From: Malus domestica
Lineage: Eukaryota; Streptophyta; Magnoliopsida; Rosales; Rosaceae
NCBI RefSeq assembly: GCF_042453785.1
Contig: NC_091668.1
Coordinates: forward strand, 1,185,501-1,249,500
Reading direction: 5' to 3'
DNA length: 64,000 nucleotides
The position numbers and the translations under genes are program-made. A model generated the notes under the pieces. It was not told the origin of the DNA and did not search any database. It saw nothing but the letters and a program-made list of their open reading frames with translations. Below, piece after piece: positions 35,250-47,700 of this stretch. Positions within the stretch are counted from its first letter, which is position 1. Every line of letters starts with the position of its first letter.

Positions 35250-36700
35250 GATCAGTAAATAGCAACAGCTGCTGATGCAAGTTTCACACCTCTACAGGTA
35301 GTACAACGCTACACTGGTTAAACATCAAACTCCGACTGAGGCTACGTATCATGCAGTTGATGCCCATTAAGATAAATGTCCGTATTTCGTTTATAGGTTG
35401 CTGAAGTTGAGTGCAAGCAACAAAGTTAAAGCAGAACAATCCAGGAGAACCCTACACAAGATTATAGACATGCAAGACTAAATACCCTAGTCACCTTACA
35501 CATAAAATTCAGCAACTCAACCGATTTCTTCATCTCTATTTTCGGAAACATTATGTCATTTCCAGAGCATATCGATAAAAAATGCACAGAATTCCCATGA
35601 ATTTTTACAGATTGTAGTAAAATTAACCACGATAAGACCTACAGATGCTCCGGTTAAAAAAATGCGATTATGAGACAGAGGCTAGGGGTAGAGGAAGACC
35701 TAGGAAGACATGGAAAGAGACTTTAAAAAAGAAGAAGCTGAGTACTTGGAGCTAACGAAAGACTTGGAGCAAAACTGAGCGCAGTTGTGTTCTAAGATTC
35801 ATACAACCGACCCCGCTTAGGGGGAAAAGCTTTGTTATTGCTGTTGTTCTCAAATTAACCAAGATAGAACTAACTTAAAATCGACCTTTTTATGTTTTCA
35901 ACATCCAATCAATTCTAAACGAAGCGAAGATCATCAAACATTCAAAAATTCATAAAAACAACAGCTTAAAAGCTCAAAGAAGCAGTTCCTAATTTCACAA
36001 GTAAAACCCTAGAAATCCCAAAATCTCCAATCCAATCACACACAGAAAGCATCACTTGCAGAACAAAAACACAACCGCAATCGAAATTATCAAACAAACA
36101 ACAACTAATTCCAAACTAAATCGAAGCAGCTCTGAAGACACCACCTAAAACCAAGCTCAAGTCAAAACTCGGACGAAAAATACCACAAATATAATCTGCT
36201 GAAATGAAAAACAATCGCCATGGAAGAAGAGGTGGAAGGGAATCGGAGCTCACCGGAGAAGGAGAGTGGGGGAGTTCAATAAAACCCTGATTTTTGAGGA
36301 AGAAGATGAGGGAAGGGGAGTAGTCAGGAAGAAGAAGGAGAAGAATTTTCTTTCTTTCGTTTGGATGCTCTCTCCCACCAGACACTCTCAGAGACAAAGA
36401 GGACCAGGACAGGATGTAAGATGTGGACTTGTACTCTCTACTGTATTTTCCCCTCCTTTTGTTTTTTACCATCTTACTATTAGAATAATTAATTACCATG
36501 TTCTAACAACAGAACTGACTCGTTGTTTTAAGTAGTTAAGAACGTTTATTTTTTCACACGTCTATATCAATCATTCGTTATCATCGTTAATCATCAACCA
36601 CATGTAAATCAGAGTAGTTTTCAAAATTACTTTTACAAGTTTACAACAACAAAAATTACAGGCGTAACTGTTGAATTTCACTTACCTTAGAAATTAGACC
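35250..36700. other. 5' leader/intron and promoter region of the BPC gene
   Basis: Upstream of the minus-strand BPC start. It includes a CTTCTCC-rich tract at about 36260-36400 (GA repeats on the plus strand), typical of a 5' UTR and promoter, and a plus-strand RTE remnant at 35640-35850. No separate gene recognised. Confidence 0.5.
35640..35850 (+). mobile_element. RTE LINE 3'-end remnant
   Basis: Plus-strand frames still read AGRGRPRKTW-like and end in CCGACCCCGCTTAGGGGG-type sequence followed by GCTTTGTTATTGCTGTTGTT. This is the C-terminus and (GTT)n tail of the same LINE family as 51350-51960 and 58525-59990. It is heavily 5' truncated and lies in the BPC upstream region. Confidence 0.65.
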
Positions 36701-36711
36701 AAGTATAGAGT

Positions 36712-36945
36712 TTATTTGTAAGTGCTTTTAAAATAGCTAAAAGCACTTTTAGTAAAAATATTTTTGGAACCAGTCCTTAGCAAAAATGCAAGTGAATCTT
36801 GGAAAAACACTTAAAGTGTTTCCTACAAGAGGAACGAGTTATGTTCTTCTTGTAGGAAACACTTTAACACTTTTCGAACTCAAAAATATTTTTGTTAAAA
36901 ATGCTTTCAGTCATTTTAAAAGTATTATCTAATGAGTCCTTAGGC
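36712..36945. mobile_element. Fold-back MITE-like element
   Basis: A near-palindromic block. The left arm contains AAGTGCTTTTAAAATAGCTA; the right arm read inwards contains AATACTTTTAAAATGACTGA. A perfect inner inverted repeat flanks AAGAGGAAC (TGTTTCCTACAAGAGGAAC versus GTTCTTCTTGTAGGAAACA). No coding. Confidence 0.6.
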
Positions 36946-36949
36946 TATC

Positions 36950-38286
36950 TCCAACCGAATGAGGGCCAAAAGGCTTCCTTTAGCTTTGTAGCCCTGCAAT
37001 AAATTATATTTTAATGAACAATGTCAGACCATATTTTATACCATCTCCAACTGAGCGGGCTAAAAGACCGTAGGCCAAACATAACCCTTTGACAAAAAAC
37101 ATCTCCAACCTAGGGGGCCAAAGGGCCATAGGTCAAACATAATTTATTATTTTAATTGAATTAATATGATTACTTAAATTAAACTACCATATTAAAATAA
37201 AGTTTTCGGACATATTTTGAGTGTCACTTGTTGCCAAATGAATAAGTCTCCGAATTTCTTATCTTTATATAATCTTAATAATATTTTAGATAGGATTTCG
37301 AGTGACACGTGTCGTTAACGTGAGTAATTCTCCAGATTTCTTATCTTTATGTAATCTCAATAATTTTTTGGATAAGATTTCGAGTGACACGTGTCATTAA
37401 AGTAAGTAATTCTCCATATTTCTTATCTTTATGTAATCTTAATAATTTTTTGGATATGATTTCGAGTGCCACATGTCGAGATGTAATTGGTTGTACAAAT
37501 TTTAGATAAGATTATTATTTGCGTGACACTTCTTATCTTCAGCTTCCAATGTTAATAAATTGGCTGGATATTGGGGTAGAATTCACACACCTCCAAACAC
37601 TTCACTTGTTTGAGAACTACCTTTGACACTATATTATGAGACCTATCTATAAGCCCTGCAAAGAGATTCATCTTCTTTTTGGGTCCAAACCCTTCTTTTC
37701 ATTGCAAATGTGGCCATTTGAAAATTATTGAAAAAATTAAAGGAAAGATTATTGGAAAAGGTAAGAGAATAGAATGTGAAAAATTGAAATAAAATGAGGT
37801 AAGATAGTATGGAATGGTGAAAAGTATGTGAGAAATGGTGTAGAAATGGCTTAGGTATTTATAGGAAAAAAATTTAGAATTTTTTTTTTAAATTCGTAAA
37901 AAAAAAAAAAATCAAATTCCAACGGTAACCCAACAGCAGTATAACGTCAGCTAGCCGTTGCTGGTTGGCGTCATGCTGACACCATGTAGCTGTTGGCATT
38001 CAAATGGGTTTAGCTAGAGAGTGGCAAAATGTCAAGCTTGACATTTTGACGCTGGAGGGTTGGCAAAATGTCAAACTTGACATTCTGGCGCTGGAAGGAT
38101 GGGTTATAGGGCTAGCGGGCTAGCTGCTCTTAGCTAGCCCTTTGGCTGGTTCTCTCATTTATGGCCGTGTGTGGACCACGAGCCCTTTGACCTAGCCCTC
38201 GATTGGAGACGATTTTTGTGTCAAAACAAGCTATTTTTAGCCTTATAATCCTTTGACTGGGTTTGGTTGGAGATGACCTTAGTTAG
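36950..38286. mobile_element. Non-autonomous TIR element with ATCTCCAACC ends
   Basis: The left end has CTATCTCCAACCGAATGAGG. The right end, read inwards, has GTCATCTCCAACCAAACCC. CTTA-type sequence borders both sides, so a short target duplication is possible. The interior repeats ATCTCCAACC and GGGCCAAAGGGCC-like motifs and holds a tandem array at 37240-37490. About 1.3 kb with no transposase frame. This ATCTCCAAC-ended family is common in plant intergenic DNA. Confidence 0.5.
37240..37490. repeat. Tandem array, about 83-bp period, three copies
   Basis: Units contain TCTCCxxATTTCTTATCTTT, AATAATTTTTTGGAT and GATTTCGAGTGACACGTGTC. Starts lie near 37243, 37325 and 37408; the last unit is partial and diverged. 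Each unit carries an ACACGTGTC palindrome. Confidence 0.7.
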
Positions 38287-38665
38287 GGCTGGTTTGGTAT
38301 TGCTGTGCTTTGAAAAAAAACTGATGTGAGAATAAGCGGCTGTGCTGTGAGAATAAGCGGCTGTGAAATAAATCAGCAGAGTGTTTGGTAAACTTTTTTG
38401 TAAAAGTGCTTTTGGAAGAAAAAAAAGCAATCTGATAGTGGGTATTTTCATTAAAGGAGCACTATAGTTACGTGTGCTTTGAAAAAAAACCAGTTTTCCA
38501 AAGCTACAAATAGCTGCTTTAGCTTTTCCTTTGGATTTCAGCTTATTCTCACAGCAGCTTCCAAAATAAGCCTTTTTTTTTTAGTTTACCAAACACCTAA
38601 AACCCTCACAGCTTTTTTTCATGAATGTTTTTTTTTTAAGCACCTCACTCTCAAACCACCCCTTA
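38287..38665. mobile_element. hAT-like MITE, copy 2
   Basis: Almost identical to 23551-23935 through its length. Ends GGGCTGGTTTGGTATTGCTG and, read inwards from the right, GGGGTGGTTTGAGAGTGAGG. The right arm of 36950-38286 abuts it directly. Confidence 0.7.
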
Positions 38666-38669
38666 TTAT

Positions 38670-39440
38670 CTTGGTTTGGTGTTCTAGGTCCGATTATTTG
38701 GTAGAACTTGACCGAGGTGGACAATATTTTGGGTCATGTGAACATGATTCATGAAGATGGCAGCTTCTTGTACACAAAGCTCTGAGGTTGTTTTTCAATG
38801 GTTGGGCTTTAGCCCAAAAAGTAAAGTAAAATCTGAATTTTACCAGGCCAGGCCCACAAACAGATGACGCACCCACCTATTTGACTCGTCTGGGTCGAGA
38901 CTCGAGCGAGTAGGCTATAGCGACGCAACCTTTGGCTGGAGATTTAACGACCAAAGAAAGTCACCAAACACTACTTATGTCAAAACTGCCATGCATAACG
39001 CCTTCTTAAAATTTCTGCCAGAGATCGTCTGTTGAACCAGTAGCCATGACAGGACCAAACCCTTACCTATCTCCCGAGGACGACACGAAGACGGAGAGCA
39101 AGACCAAGAAGCGCGAGAGGAAGAGAGGGAGCAAGCCATTGGAATCGTCACGATTAAGACCAATAAGGAAATAGAAATCCAGCTGGTTTAAGTACAGAAA
39201 ATGATTTTCGCACGCTGTTTTTCTGTTTCTGCACACTCGTTTATTTGATACACAAATACAATGAAATGAAAAGAACGAATAATCTTATTCACAAAATGAG
39301 TCACCAAAGTATAAAATTACATAAAAACGCACAATTACACATAAACAAAACAGATTGTTCAACGGTTTAGTTATATGTACATCCTCGCAAAATCTACAGT
39401 TATCTAATCTCTCAACCAAATGCGAGAACGCGAAATGGAA
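38670..39440. other. Intergenic
   Basis: No gene recognised. The downstream part (39285-39450) is the probable 3' UTR of the minus-strand TMEM234-like gene. Confidence 0.4.
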
Positions 39441-39450
39441 TGCAGAAACA

Positions 39451-40852
39451 TTAATCCGTATGAACATTCTTCTCGATACTTGACTTACTAAGAACGAGAG
39501 CGCCAACGACAATGAGCAAGGCACCTGCAAACCACTGTCAACAAGCCTTTCCATCAGATATGCAAATGAAAAATGTCAAGCAAGGCTAAAGCCACATTTT
39601 ATCAATGTTCTTACCATGAACAATTATATGCAGGTGTAAAAACAATGTACAAGCAGTCGCAATTCTACGGCCTCTCCCAACAGAGAAACGAAATATTTGG
39701 TGAAGAAGCTCTATCACCATTTCTGTGATTTTAAGAGATAAGAAACACTAGAAGCCATATAACCCATGGCGCATTCAAATGTTTTATGTGAAAAGAACCA
39801 GTTGTTTTCGATTTCTTCGTTTACTGAAATAAATTTCAGAATCGTTTGATCGATGACCACAGAGTTAGAGGCCTACTAGTGAAGGCCAAACATTTCCCAC
39901 CACTTTTCTGGCCTAAACACTTACTACTAGGTGGCTTGTTTACTTACATGGCATGAGTACTGGAGTTATTCTGATTCGTCCCCACGTCAAGTAAAACATG
40001 GGTATTGGAATTATTCAAATTACCAACTTCCCTTTTATTTACTAAAACGTGAAATAAAAGAAAATTGTGAGTCCATAATCTAATACTTGAAAATCATGAA
40101 TCATATCAAATACGACATAATCTCGTACTCATTCCTTCTTTCATTTTCATGATCAACGACTTCTCATTTTCAAATAAGTAAACATGTTGCATGGGACAAC
40201 AATGTCATCCATTCATTTTTTCTTTTCATTTGCCCCACACATTTGTATTCAGTGAATGCATCACACAAGAAACTTGGCAGATTAATAATTTTGAGCATTT
40301 AAGTCACGAAAACAAAGGGCGAGTCTCGACGCAACGAAAATGTTGCTTCTTTGGGACTGAAATGTCACATGTTTGAGTGATGGAAACAGCCTAATTGCAA
40401 ATAAGGGTAAGGTTGCGTAAATGACTAAAACTTCATTAAAATTAACACAAAACGGAACAAAAGCAATGAATTTACCTTCTCAGATAAGGGTTCTTGAAAC
40501 AAAAAGTATCCAGCCAGACCAGAAGTGAGGAAGTTGGTAGCAAAGTTCGTCGCTGTAGCTTGCAGAGACGACAGATTTTTAAGCTTTGCACAAAGCACCC
40601 CCACATTGTCACGTTGAATAATACCACGAAGCAGTACTTTACAATCTGTGAAAATCCCCAAAAATTAATCACCCGAGTTACTAAATCAAGAGATTCTAGG
40701 GTTTTTGAGATGTAAATTCAACGGTCTTAAATTCGTGAAATTGAACATCGGAAGGGCACCTGATTAGTGATGAGCTTCGCCGAAACGGCGGCGGACGCGG
40801 CGCAGAGCCCGGCTGAGACTGCCCACGCGTAGCCCTTCTTGCTAGCCTCCAT
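39451..40852 (-). pseudogene. TMEM234-like small membrane protein (EamA/DMT-like) with a homopolymer frameshift
   Basis: Three exons: 40852-40760 (MEASKKGYAWAVSAGLCAAS to ITNQ), 40645-40476 and 39534-39451 (WFAGALLIVVGALVLSKSS to a TAA). All junctions are GT-AG. The protein family is a four-helix DMT-like membrane protein (TMEM234 homologue, Arabidopsis EamA-like small protein) of about 115 residues. In exon 2 the first half reads correctly in one frame (KYCFVVLFNVTMWGCFVQSL) and the second half in another (NLSSLQATATNFATNFLTSG). The switch occurs at the T5 run at 40576-40580 (A5 on the coding strand). Exon 2 is 170 nt; 171 would keep the frame. Either a one-base deletion inactivates the gene or the run is a sequencing or assembly error. 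All other sites are intact, so the second is quite possible. Confidence 0.78.
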
Positions 40853-40859
40853 CGAACCA

Positions 40860-42990
40860 CCAGAGCTTCCAATTTTTCAAAGGAAGAAGTAAACTGGGTC
40901 GAGATGATTTGAGAATGTACTGGGAACGATGTCGTTTTGCCTTCTAGTTATACAACTCGGCCGAGTTTTTCCTAGTCACGACTCGTTCACAAATCCAAGG
41001 AATATGGTTGTATACAATTAGTATTAAAGAAAGAAGTGTACTATCCACACATCTTATTTTACTTTTCACACACCCCTTGATAATTTATGTTCATTGATCT
41101 TCTTCAATGGAGTGTGTGAATATCACACCCCTAAAGAAAATTAATGAAAATGGTTTGAAAACTCTGAGATAAGGAAAGAATAAAGAGTAAAGTAAATAGT
41201 ACCATGTTTGATTTTTTAGTGTAAAATATGATTTTTCGTTAAAATGAATAGTACCGTGGGATTTTCATTAAAACTCCCTTAGTATTATGAAATTATGCCT
41301 CGTTTGGAAATGTATTTCAAATAAATTATAGTGTTTTTAAATTAAATATTTTTTATTTTCAAAAGTACTTAAAATATTATTGGGATGTCACTAAGAATAG
41401 CGCGTTGCACGTGCAAATATTTTTTTTGACATGATAACTTGCAAATTGCCATTTCATTGAGCCTTGGTAGGCTTGAGGTTATTTGCAAGTCATGTTGCAG
41501 GCCTATCAACAATTATCAATAGCTTATAAGCGAGCATATCGACTGAGATCAACACTCAATAGTGTTTGAGTGAGCATACTGACACATACTGACATATGTC
41601 GAGTAAGCACATCAAAAGAGCCCATATCAATACATACAAAGGTATGGGGCTAGCAACTATCCTTATCAATGCCCACAGAGATAACTCGTCCAACAATTAT
41701 AGAGCAACTTTTAAAGACATTTTAGATTTTCGAACGGGAACCCCCCAGCTCTTCCGTAAGGAATTCTAAGCGGAATGAGCTGACCCACCTTGTTTGAAAA
41801 TGGATTTGCCCCCCTGAGTGCAAACCAAAATATGCCTCAGTATTCTTTTTGTTTTGGTAAACCAGAAAAAATTTGAGTAAAATTGGAGTTCTTCCCCACA
41901 TTTAACGGATGGGTTCCACCAAGCACCAACAACATTGATCAGTGATAGCAACTACTGGAGCCACTGAGCTATATAATTGCTGTTCTGCACATGTTTTTTA
42001 AAACAAGGGCCATGCGAAAAGCTGCAGGCCCGTATAAAATTGTAAGGATTCTGAAAGGCTACAATCCCACAGTTTGTGCATTGGTCCCACTTAGGGCCAT
42101 GAACGAGGGTATCCCATGCAACCGATGTTTAAATTTGGGATGTTTAAATTTGGGGTAAGGCTAGCCGACATTCACCTTTTTCAGACCATGCGTAAAGCGG
42201 GAGCCTTGTGGGTACGACCTTTTTGTCATACATTTTTCTAATTTTTGACCATCGAACTGGATGAAATCAAGAAGATCAACGAACATAAATTAACAAAAGG
42301 TATGTGAGAAGTAAAAAGAAGTGTGTGGATAATACACCTCTTAAATTTACAGGTATCATTGTACTCAATAAAAAAAATAGGCATCTTTATTAATAAAAAA
42401 ACTCGCCATGTATTCGAAAGATGCACTGATCGTTCAAATTAACAATCATCATTATCTACTCGGCTGCACCATTTTCTAATTACCAATCTGTCCACATACA
42501 GTGCATCGTTCCATTGACATTGACGATAGTTATTGACATTAATCGGATATGATAAATTGTTAAAAACTCTTATTAAGAAGAGAGAGAAGATTTAAAACTA
42601 TTACAGTAATTTAGAAGAATGTAGTTTTAAACTCAGAACGCATGAGTAGAAACCACACCCTATCCACTTGTGTGCAAAATTTGCAAAATAAACTCTTTGC
42701 AAGTAAATAAAAACGCACTGGCGCCAAAAAAAGTTCGATGGAAATTAATACAACTTTATTCATTAGATTAATTACAACTTGTAATCTTTGGTAAGAAAAA
42801 TCAAATACAAATTGAAAATTGCTACATGGTCCTAATTCTTTAAAATGACACACAGAATTAATCAAACGGTTTGCTTTTGTAGTTTGATCTGTCTATGAAC
42901 ATTTTTATTTTTTCAACTCACAATTAATCTTCTTTTTTTCAAATAAAATAAAAAGGAAGAGGAAACATAGTATACAAATTTAAATACCTT
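40860..42990. other. Intergenic region between TMEM234-like and GLOX genes
   Basis: It contains an AT-rich MITE-like copy at about 41125-41285. The part 42600-42997 is the likely 3' UTR of the GLOX gene; a GGCGCCAAAA block near 42720 recurs downstream of the paralogue at about 63095. Degraded SINE-like phrases (GCGCAACG-type) are seen at about 40310-40420. No gene recognised. Confidence 0.5.
41125..41285. repeat. AT-rich dispersed MITE-like repeat, copy 3
   Basis: Shares AGTAAATAGTACCATG, GATTTTTTAGTGTAAAA and CGTTAAAATGAATAGTACC with the copies at 1030-1190 and (inverted) 15178-15425. Confidence 0.5.
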
Positions 42991-42997
42991 CATTTTA

Positions 42998-44599
42998 TCA
43001 CAGAATTTGTACCCAGATGGCAGCACTTGGAATTTTTTGATGAACGACATACAGAAGATAATATCCTGAAGGTGCAAGATTACCGGAAGCCGGCGTAGTC
43101 ACCTGAACTTGGTAGGCCGTTGTTCCTACCTTTTTAACGTTCTCCGCCTCAAGAACTAGCAGCCTCTGATTCATTGAGAACGAATGTGTATTAAATGAGG
43201 GCGCCACCATCGACACTGACACTGATTGTGTTGCTAGGTTTCCCTTCACCGAAAACTGAATGGATAGTTTCTTTCCGTAGTTGATCTTAGCTTGTGATAT
43301 GGGCGCAACGATTTGCGGACGCAAGTTATTGTATTTAGCGTCCAAATAATCAGGACTAAATGCCTCTAATCGCAATTCAGTTGGGAAAAGCACGTCGGTG
43401 AACTCGTATTTTTCATGAGGGTTGCTACCTCCAACTAGTACCCTACCATCACGTAACAATATCGCGGTGGAATGGTACATCCGCGGTATGGTGGTAGGGT
43501 TTTGTTGTTCAAACCGTGATCCAATTGCGTTGTCAGGTCGGTACACAACCGGGTTGAGAACCGGATTGCGCCCTATTTCCCAACCTGCAGCTCCTGATGA
43601 TGCACCGTTGATGAGTAGAACAGTGCCATCTGGAAGCAATAACATGTCACCCATGACTCTAGCTTGAGGCATAGTCTCCATAACCCACTGGGGTTTCGGG
43701 TTGTTTATTTTGATCCGAGCGCATGTGTTTAGAGCTTCCACAAAAGTACCCTGGTTTGCCTTGACAAAAGACCCCTTTGGAGCTCCGCCGCAAACCAAAA
43801 CCTCAGCCTCAACAGACGGAGCCGCCAAGTTTTTTAACGGCAGCAACACGGCTGAACCTGTGCTAGGGTAACACCTTGGGTCGCCGCCCGGTATTTGTGG
43901 ATAGGTTTTGACGACCTTGTTCTTTGCATAATCGAATAGAATAGCTCGATTATTCGCAAAGATAAATAAATTCCCATCCACGTTGAGGAAAACAAAAGGG
44001 TAAAGATTGTTTTCCTCGCCGGCGTCATTGGTCTGCACAAGGAAGGGCAAGCTGTAGACTTTGCTCGAAGACCCGGTCTTTGGATAAAACTCGTAGTTGA
44101 ATTGCCGCCTACCGCCGATGATGATCTGCTGTCCATTGGGCAAAATATGATCGGTAGCGTACCAACGGCGAGCGCCTAAGGCATTCGCAAACTCCTTCCA
44201 ATCACAACCCGTGCAGGGCTCGAAAACCCTAACGCGGCGATCTCCAGCGCCGTTACCCCCAGTTTGGATTAAGCGTCCATTGGGGGCTACAGCTCCGGAA
44301 GAGCACCAAACGTCGGATAAAAGAGTGAGAGCGCGGACTGTGTTAGTTTTGACATCATACTCGGCGGAGTGGGCGGTGCAGTCGTTTCTAACGCATTCCC
44401 CGTTGGGTAAGGCCAGGTTAGATTTGCCGAAATCTGTGCGGTCGAACATGATGACGCGGTCGTTGCGCAGGAGCTGCATGTGCATGGCGGAAATGCCAAC
44501 GCTTTGTTGCAAGAGCTGCCATTTGCCACCAGCGGCGTGGGTAAGAGAAAAATGAATTGAGAAGAGGATTAACGAAAGAATGAGACAAATTGACTTCAT
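42998..44599 (-). CDS. Aldehyde oxidase GLOX (glyoxal oxidase-type copper radical oxidase)
   Basis: Intron-less, 533 residues. Signal peptide 1-22 (hydrophobic MKSICLILSLILFSIHFSLT), so secreted to the apoplast or cell wall. Residues about 45-290 match the glyoxal oxidase N-terminal domain and about 425-533 the galactose-oxidase-like C-terminal domain. By comparison with galactose oxidase, Cys99 in DVWCSSG is the Cys of the Cys-Tyr cofactor (its Tyr is probably in the FNYEFYP segment, 168-173). Tyr375-His376 (PRMYHS) and His472 (THSFSMNQR) fit the copper ligands. The reaction is oxidation of small aldehydes such as glyoxal to acids with release of H2O2. Plant GLOX genes act in pollen, tapetum and seed-coat cell-wall biology and in defence. 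A TTTAAATA box lies about 75 bp upstream. A paralogue ends at 63357. Confidence 0.95.
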   Translation of the reverse strand: MKSICLILSLILFSIHFSLTHAAGGKWQLLQQSVGISAMHMQLLRNDRVIMFDRTDFGKSNLALPNGECVRNDCTAHSAEYDVKTNTVRALTLLSDVWCSSGAVAPNGRLIQTGGNGAGDRRVRVFEPCTGCDWKEFANALGARRWYATDHILPNGQQIIIGGRRQFNYEFYPKTGSSSKVYSLPFLVQTNDAGEENNLYPFVFLNVDGNLFIFANNRAILFDYAKNKVVKTYPQIPGGDPRCYPSTGSAVLLPLKNLAAPSVEAEVLVCGGAPKGSFVKANQGTFVEALNTCARIKINNPKPQWVMETMPQARVMGDMLLLPDGTVLLINGASSGAAGWEIGRNPVLNPVVYRPDNAIGSRFEQQNPTTIPRMYHSTAILLRDGRVLVGGSNPHEKYEFTDVLFPTELRLEAFSPDYLDAKYNNLRPQIVAPISQAKINYGKKLSIQFSVKGNLATQSVSVSMVAPSFNTHSFSMNQRLLVLEAENVKKVGTTAYQVQVTTPASGNLAPSGYYLLYVVHQKIPSAAIWVQIL

Positions 44600-44700
44600 T
44601 TTTTCTGCTTTTGAATCACTTAATAATTCGTGCTTTAGCTCTGTGGGTCTGTCTCAACTCTCAACCTGCAGCTCTTTAAATAGACGTACCATATGTATAT
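44600..44700 (-). promoter_or_regulatory. Core promoter / 5' UTR of GLOX gene
   Basis: On the minus strand, CTATTTAAAGAGC at about 44670-44682 is a TATA-like element about 75-80 bp before the ATG at 44599. No other recognised element. Confidence 0.5.
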
Positions 44701-47700
44701 TATAAACGCGTGGGACCGACACCAGGTATCCGGTACGTGAGAGCGACTGTAACTGTTGAGTTGAAGAACAATTCAATCTAATTAATCTGAGTTTACACAG
44801 TAGGATCCTGGATAAGCATGCTAGAGTTTAGGTGTGTGCTTTGAATCCTTCTTTTTTTTTTCTTTTTTTTTCTTTTTACTGGTTTAGTCTTTTGTTGGTT
44901 GATGAATTTATTTCGTCTTTTTATTATACATATGTTTGGTAAATGGGGAAATATTCATTTTTAATGTATATTTTGGTTGTTGTAATATTCTTTTTTAAGA
45001 GACAGAATAATAAACTTATGATTACTTGTTTTGGGACAAAAATCTAAAACTTAATTTACTAATGAAGAGTGAACACTATTTTTTCAACTCTAATTTCAAC
45101 CTTTTTAATTTTGAACATTTCAGCTCGATGATGTCATTTTGGTTTGCATGAGAAATTTTTGTGTTGGAGAGTGATGGATCGTACAGGGTAAACTTTGGCG
45201 CAACGAAAATATTGTTATTTTGTGACCCAAAGGTCACTGGTTCGGATTGTGAAAATAGCATCTTTACAAATGCAAGGATAAAGCTGTGTACCATAGACGT
45301 TTCTCCCTCCTTTTGATTCTCGCAAAGTGGGAAATTTTGTTAGTTTGGGGTCGCCTTTTAGGGTGATGGATCGTATATTTGGCAGCTGCAATTATTTAAT
45401 GAAAAAGAGCAAGAATCTTCTGTCTGATTGAAAATTTAAGTTTTTGCTTGCAGGAGGTGAAATTCATTCATATTAATTTCACATTGTTGCATGAGCTATC
45501 TCCTTGTTTAGCTAATTTGCAATATCTGTAGATAATTATGCAGTTTCAAGCGAGATTAAATCTGATAATATCATGCAGGATGTTCACCTCCAAGATTTAG
45601 TCTGTACTCCCTCTTATAAGTCCAACGTTTCCTTTGAGCAATTATCTTACTAAGTGAAGTTGGCTGTATAAATTTTAGAACATTACTGTGCTCAATTTTA
45701 CGCCAAGTCTCGTTTCTTTTCAAATCAAAAAAATAAATACGCAATCACCAAGCAATATCAATTTCTACTGCAGAATACGTGCAGTGCAGGGTGAGAGTTA
45801 AATGATTGTTGCTTTTGTTAGGTTGTTCTTCCCAATTAAATCAATACCTGAACAATAATATTAATTTCTTATCATGAAATTTGACCATGGTTTGGGTGCG
45901 CCCACTGAATCATGCATGGTTCTAACTAAATAAAATATTTAATAGAAAAAAATCTATTTAAATTCCATTTGGTAGATATATTCATTGCATTTCTCTTAAT
46001 TTTCTGGGATTTCAAACCTCCAGGCAAAGACCTGAAACATCCAGAAGCTTGAATACATACACGTGTAAAGAAAGAAGCCATACTCAAATATATTGTCTTT
46101 GAAGCACTTTTTTCCGAGCATTTCCTATCTGTCCTCTATTCTTCTACTATTTAGCCGGGGATTAACTCTCTTGTAACCAATGATACTATATGGAATGTAT
46201 TGTTTTTTAAACAGATAATGTCATTAATATTGTGTTTTAATGGCAGGGGGGTCTCTAATTTAGACGTTGGCCGGTATTTGACCTCAGATTTTTTAATTGA
46301 TGACTTTAGGGTTTTGTTATTGTCAGTTTAGAAATGAACTCCTTGATTTGTCGGCTCTCTTGGATTTACTTTTACTTGTTTGTTCTTCTTTTCTGTTGTT
46401 TGTGTTTGTCTAATTGATACGCTGATTATATGTACTTGTTGTCCTACTAACATATTGATCGGTCAATATAGTTGCCGCCGCCAGTGCCGATGGATGTCTT
46501 TTTGTATAGCTTGGGGCCGGCATCAGCTAGTTCCTTAAAGCCAAGTCCGACGACCCCTATGTCCCGTACTCTAATTTTATTTTATTTTAAAGTTCTGCAG
46601 CTGTAATTTGTGTTTTATAACAATAAATCAAGATTAAAAGCTATAGATTAATTGACTTGATCAATCGCATGCATTGAATTTATGGAACTTCAGAAAATAT
46701 ATCGTTTCAACAAAAAAAAAAAGAAAAAACTATATCATTAAAGAAAACTATAACACGAAACCGACCATATTTTTCTTCTTTTTGATTATTCTTGCTATAA
46801 ACACTTTTTTAAAGTTTCATAAGATAATATTATTCTATTACACTATTCAACATCTTTTCCAACAACTTTTCATTCACGTTTTCAAACATATTTATAGAAG
46901 AAAAGAAAACATATACGGCATGTGGATTTGCTGATTTAAGACATCATAATCATCCTTGTGTTTGTTGGTTTTGTAACTTTCTTTAGGTTATACTACTTTA
47001 GTTTACAATTGGATATGTATGTATGTTTTTTTTTTTTTTTTTAACAAACGACAACGCTAGTAGATTAAATTGTTAAATGTTAGGAGAGAGAGAATCAGTT
47101 GGCATGTGATCATACCCACACCAGAGTGCATATATATGCATTATTGTTTTCCATTACTGCAGTATAGTGTTATCTGCGATTATATTATAAATTTGACAAA
47201 TAAATGATGACACAAGCCTAAAGTTATAAATCAAAAGGCAAGTCCTATATGTAACAGGTAGTTTTCTGACCCTCACTATTAATCCAAGATGAAACAAATG
47301 ACCACAAATTCGATTCAAATAGAGGATATGGTTACCAGATTTTAGGTCAAATATATTAACTCAAATTTTTTTTTAAAAGGAGCAAAAGTCAAATAAAATC
47401 ACTTTGATACGGTTGTTCAGACACATACATTCTTCCAGTAAATTTATAACCGTATTTATGATCTTACTTAATTTATAACCGTATTTATGATCTTACTTAT
47501 TCTTACAATTAATAATTGGAAATCGAGCTGGCCAGTGTTAACATTATCATCTCAAATTGGTCGGGTCGTGGAAAAAAAAAGAAGAAGCACGGCTCGGTAT
47601 TATACAAGGTATTATAGAATATATACCATCCGTATTTGTATGTATTCATATACACGTATATATATTGTTCGTATTTTATTGTTGTTGATATGCCCATTCT

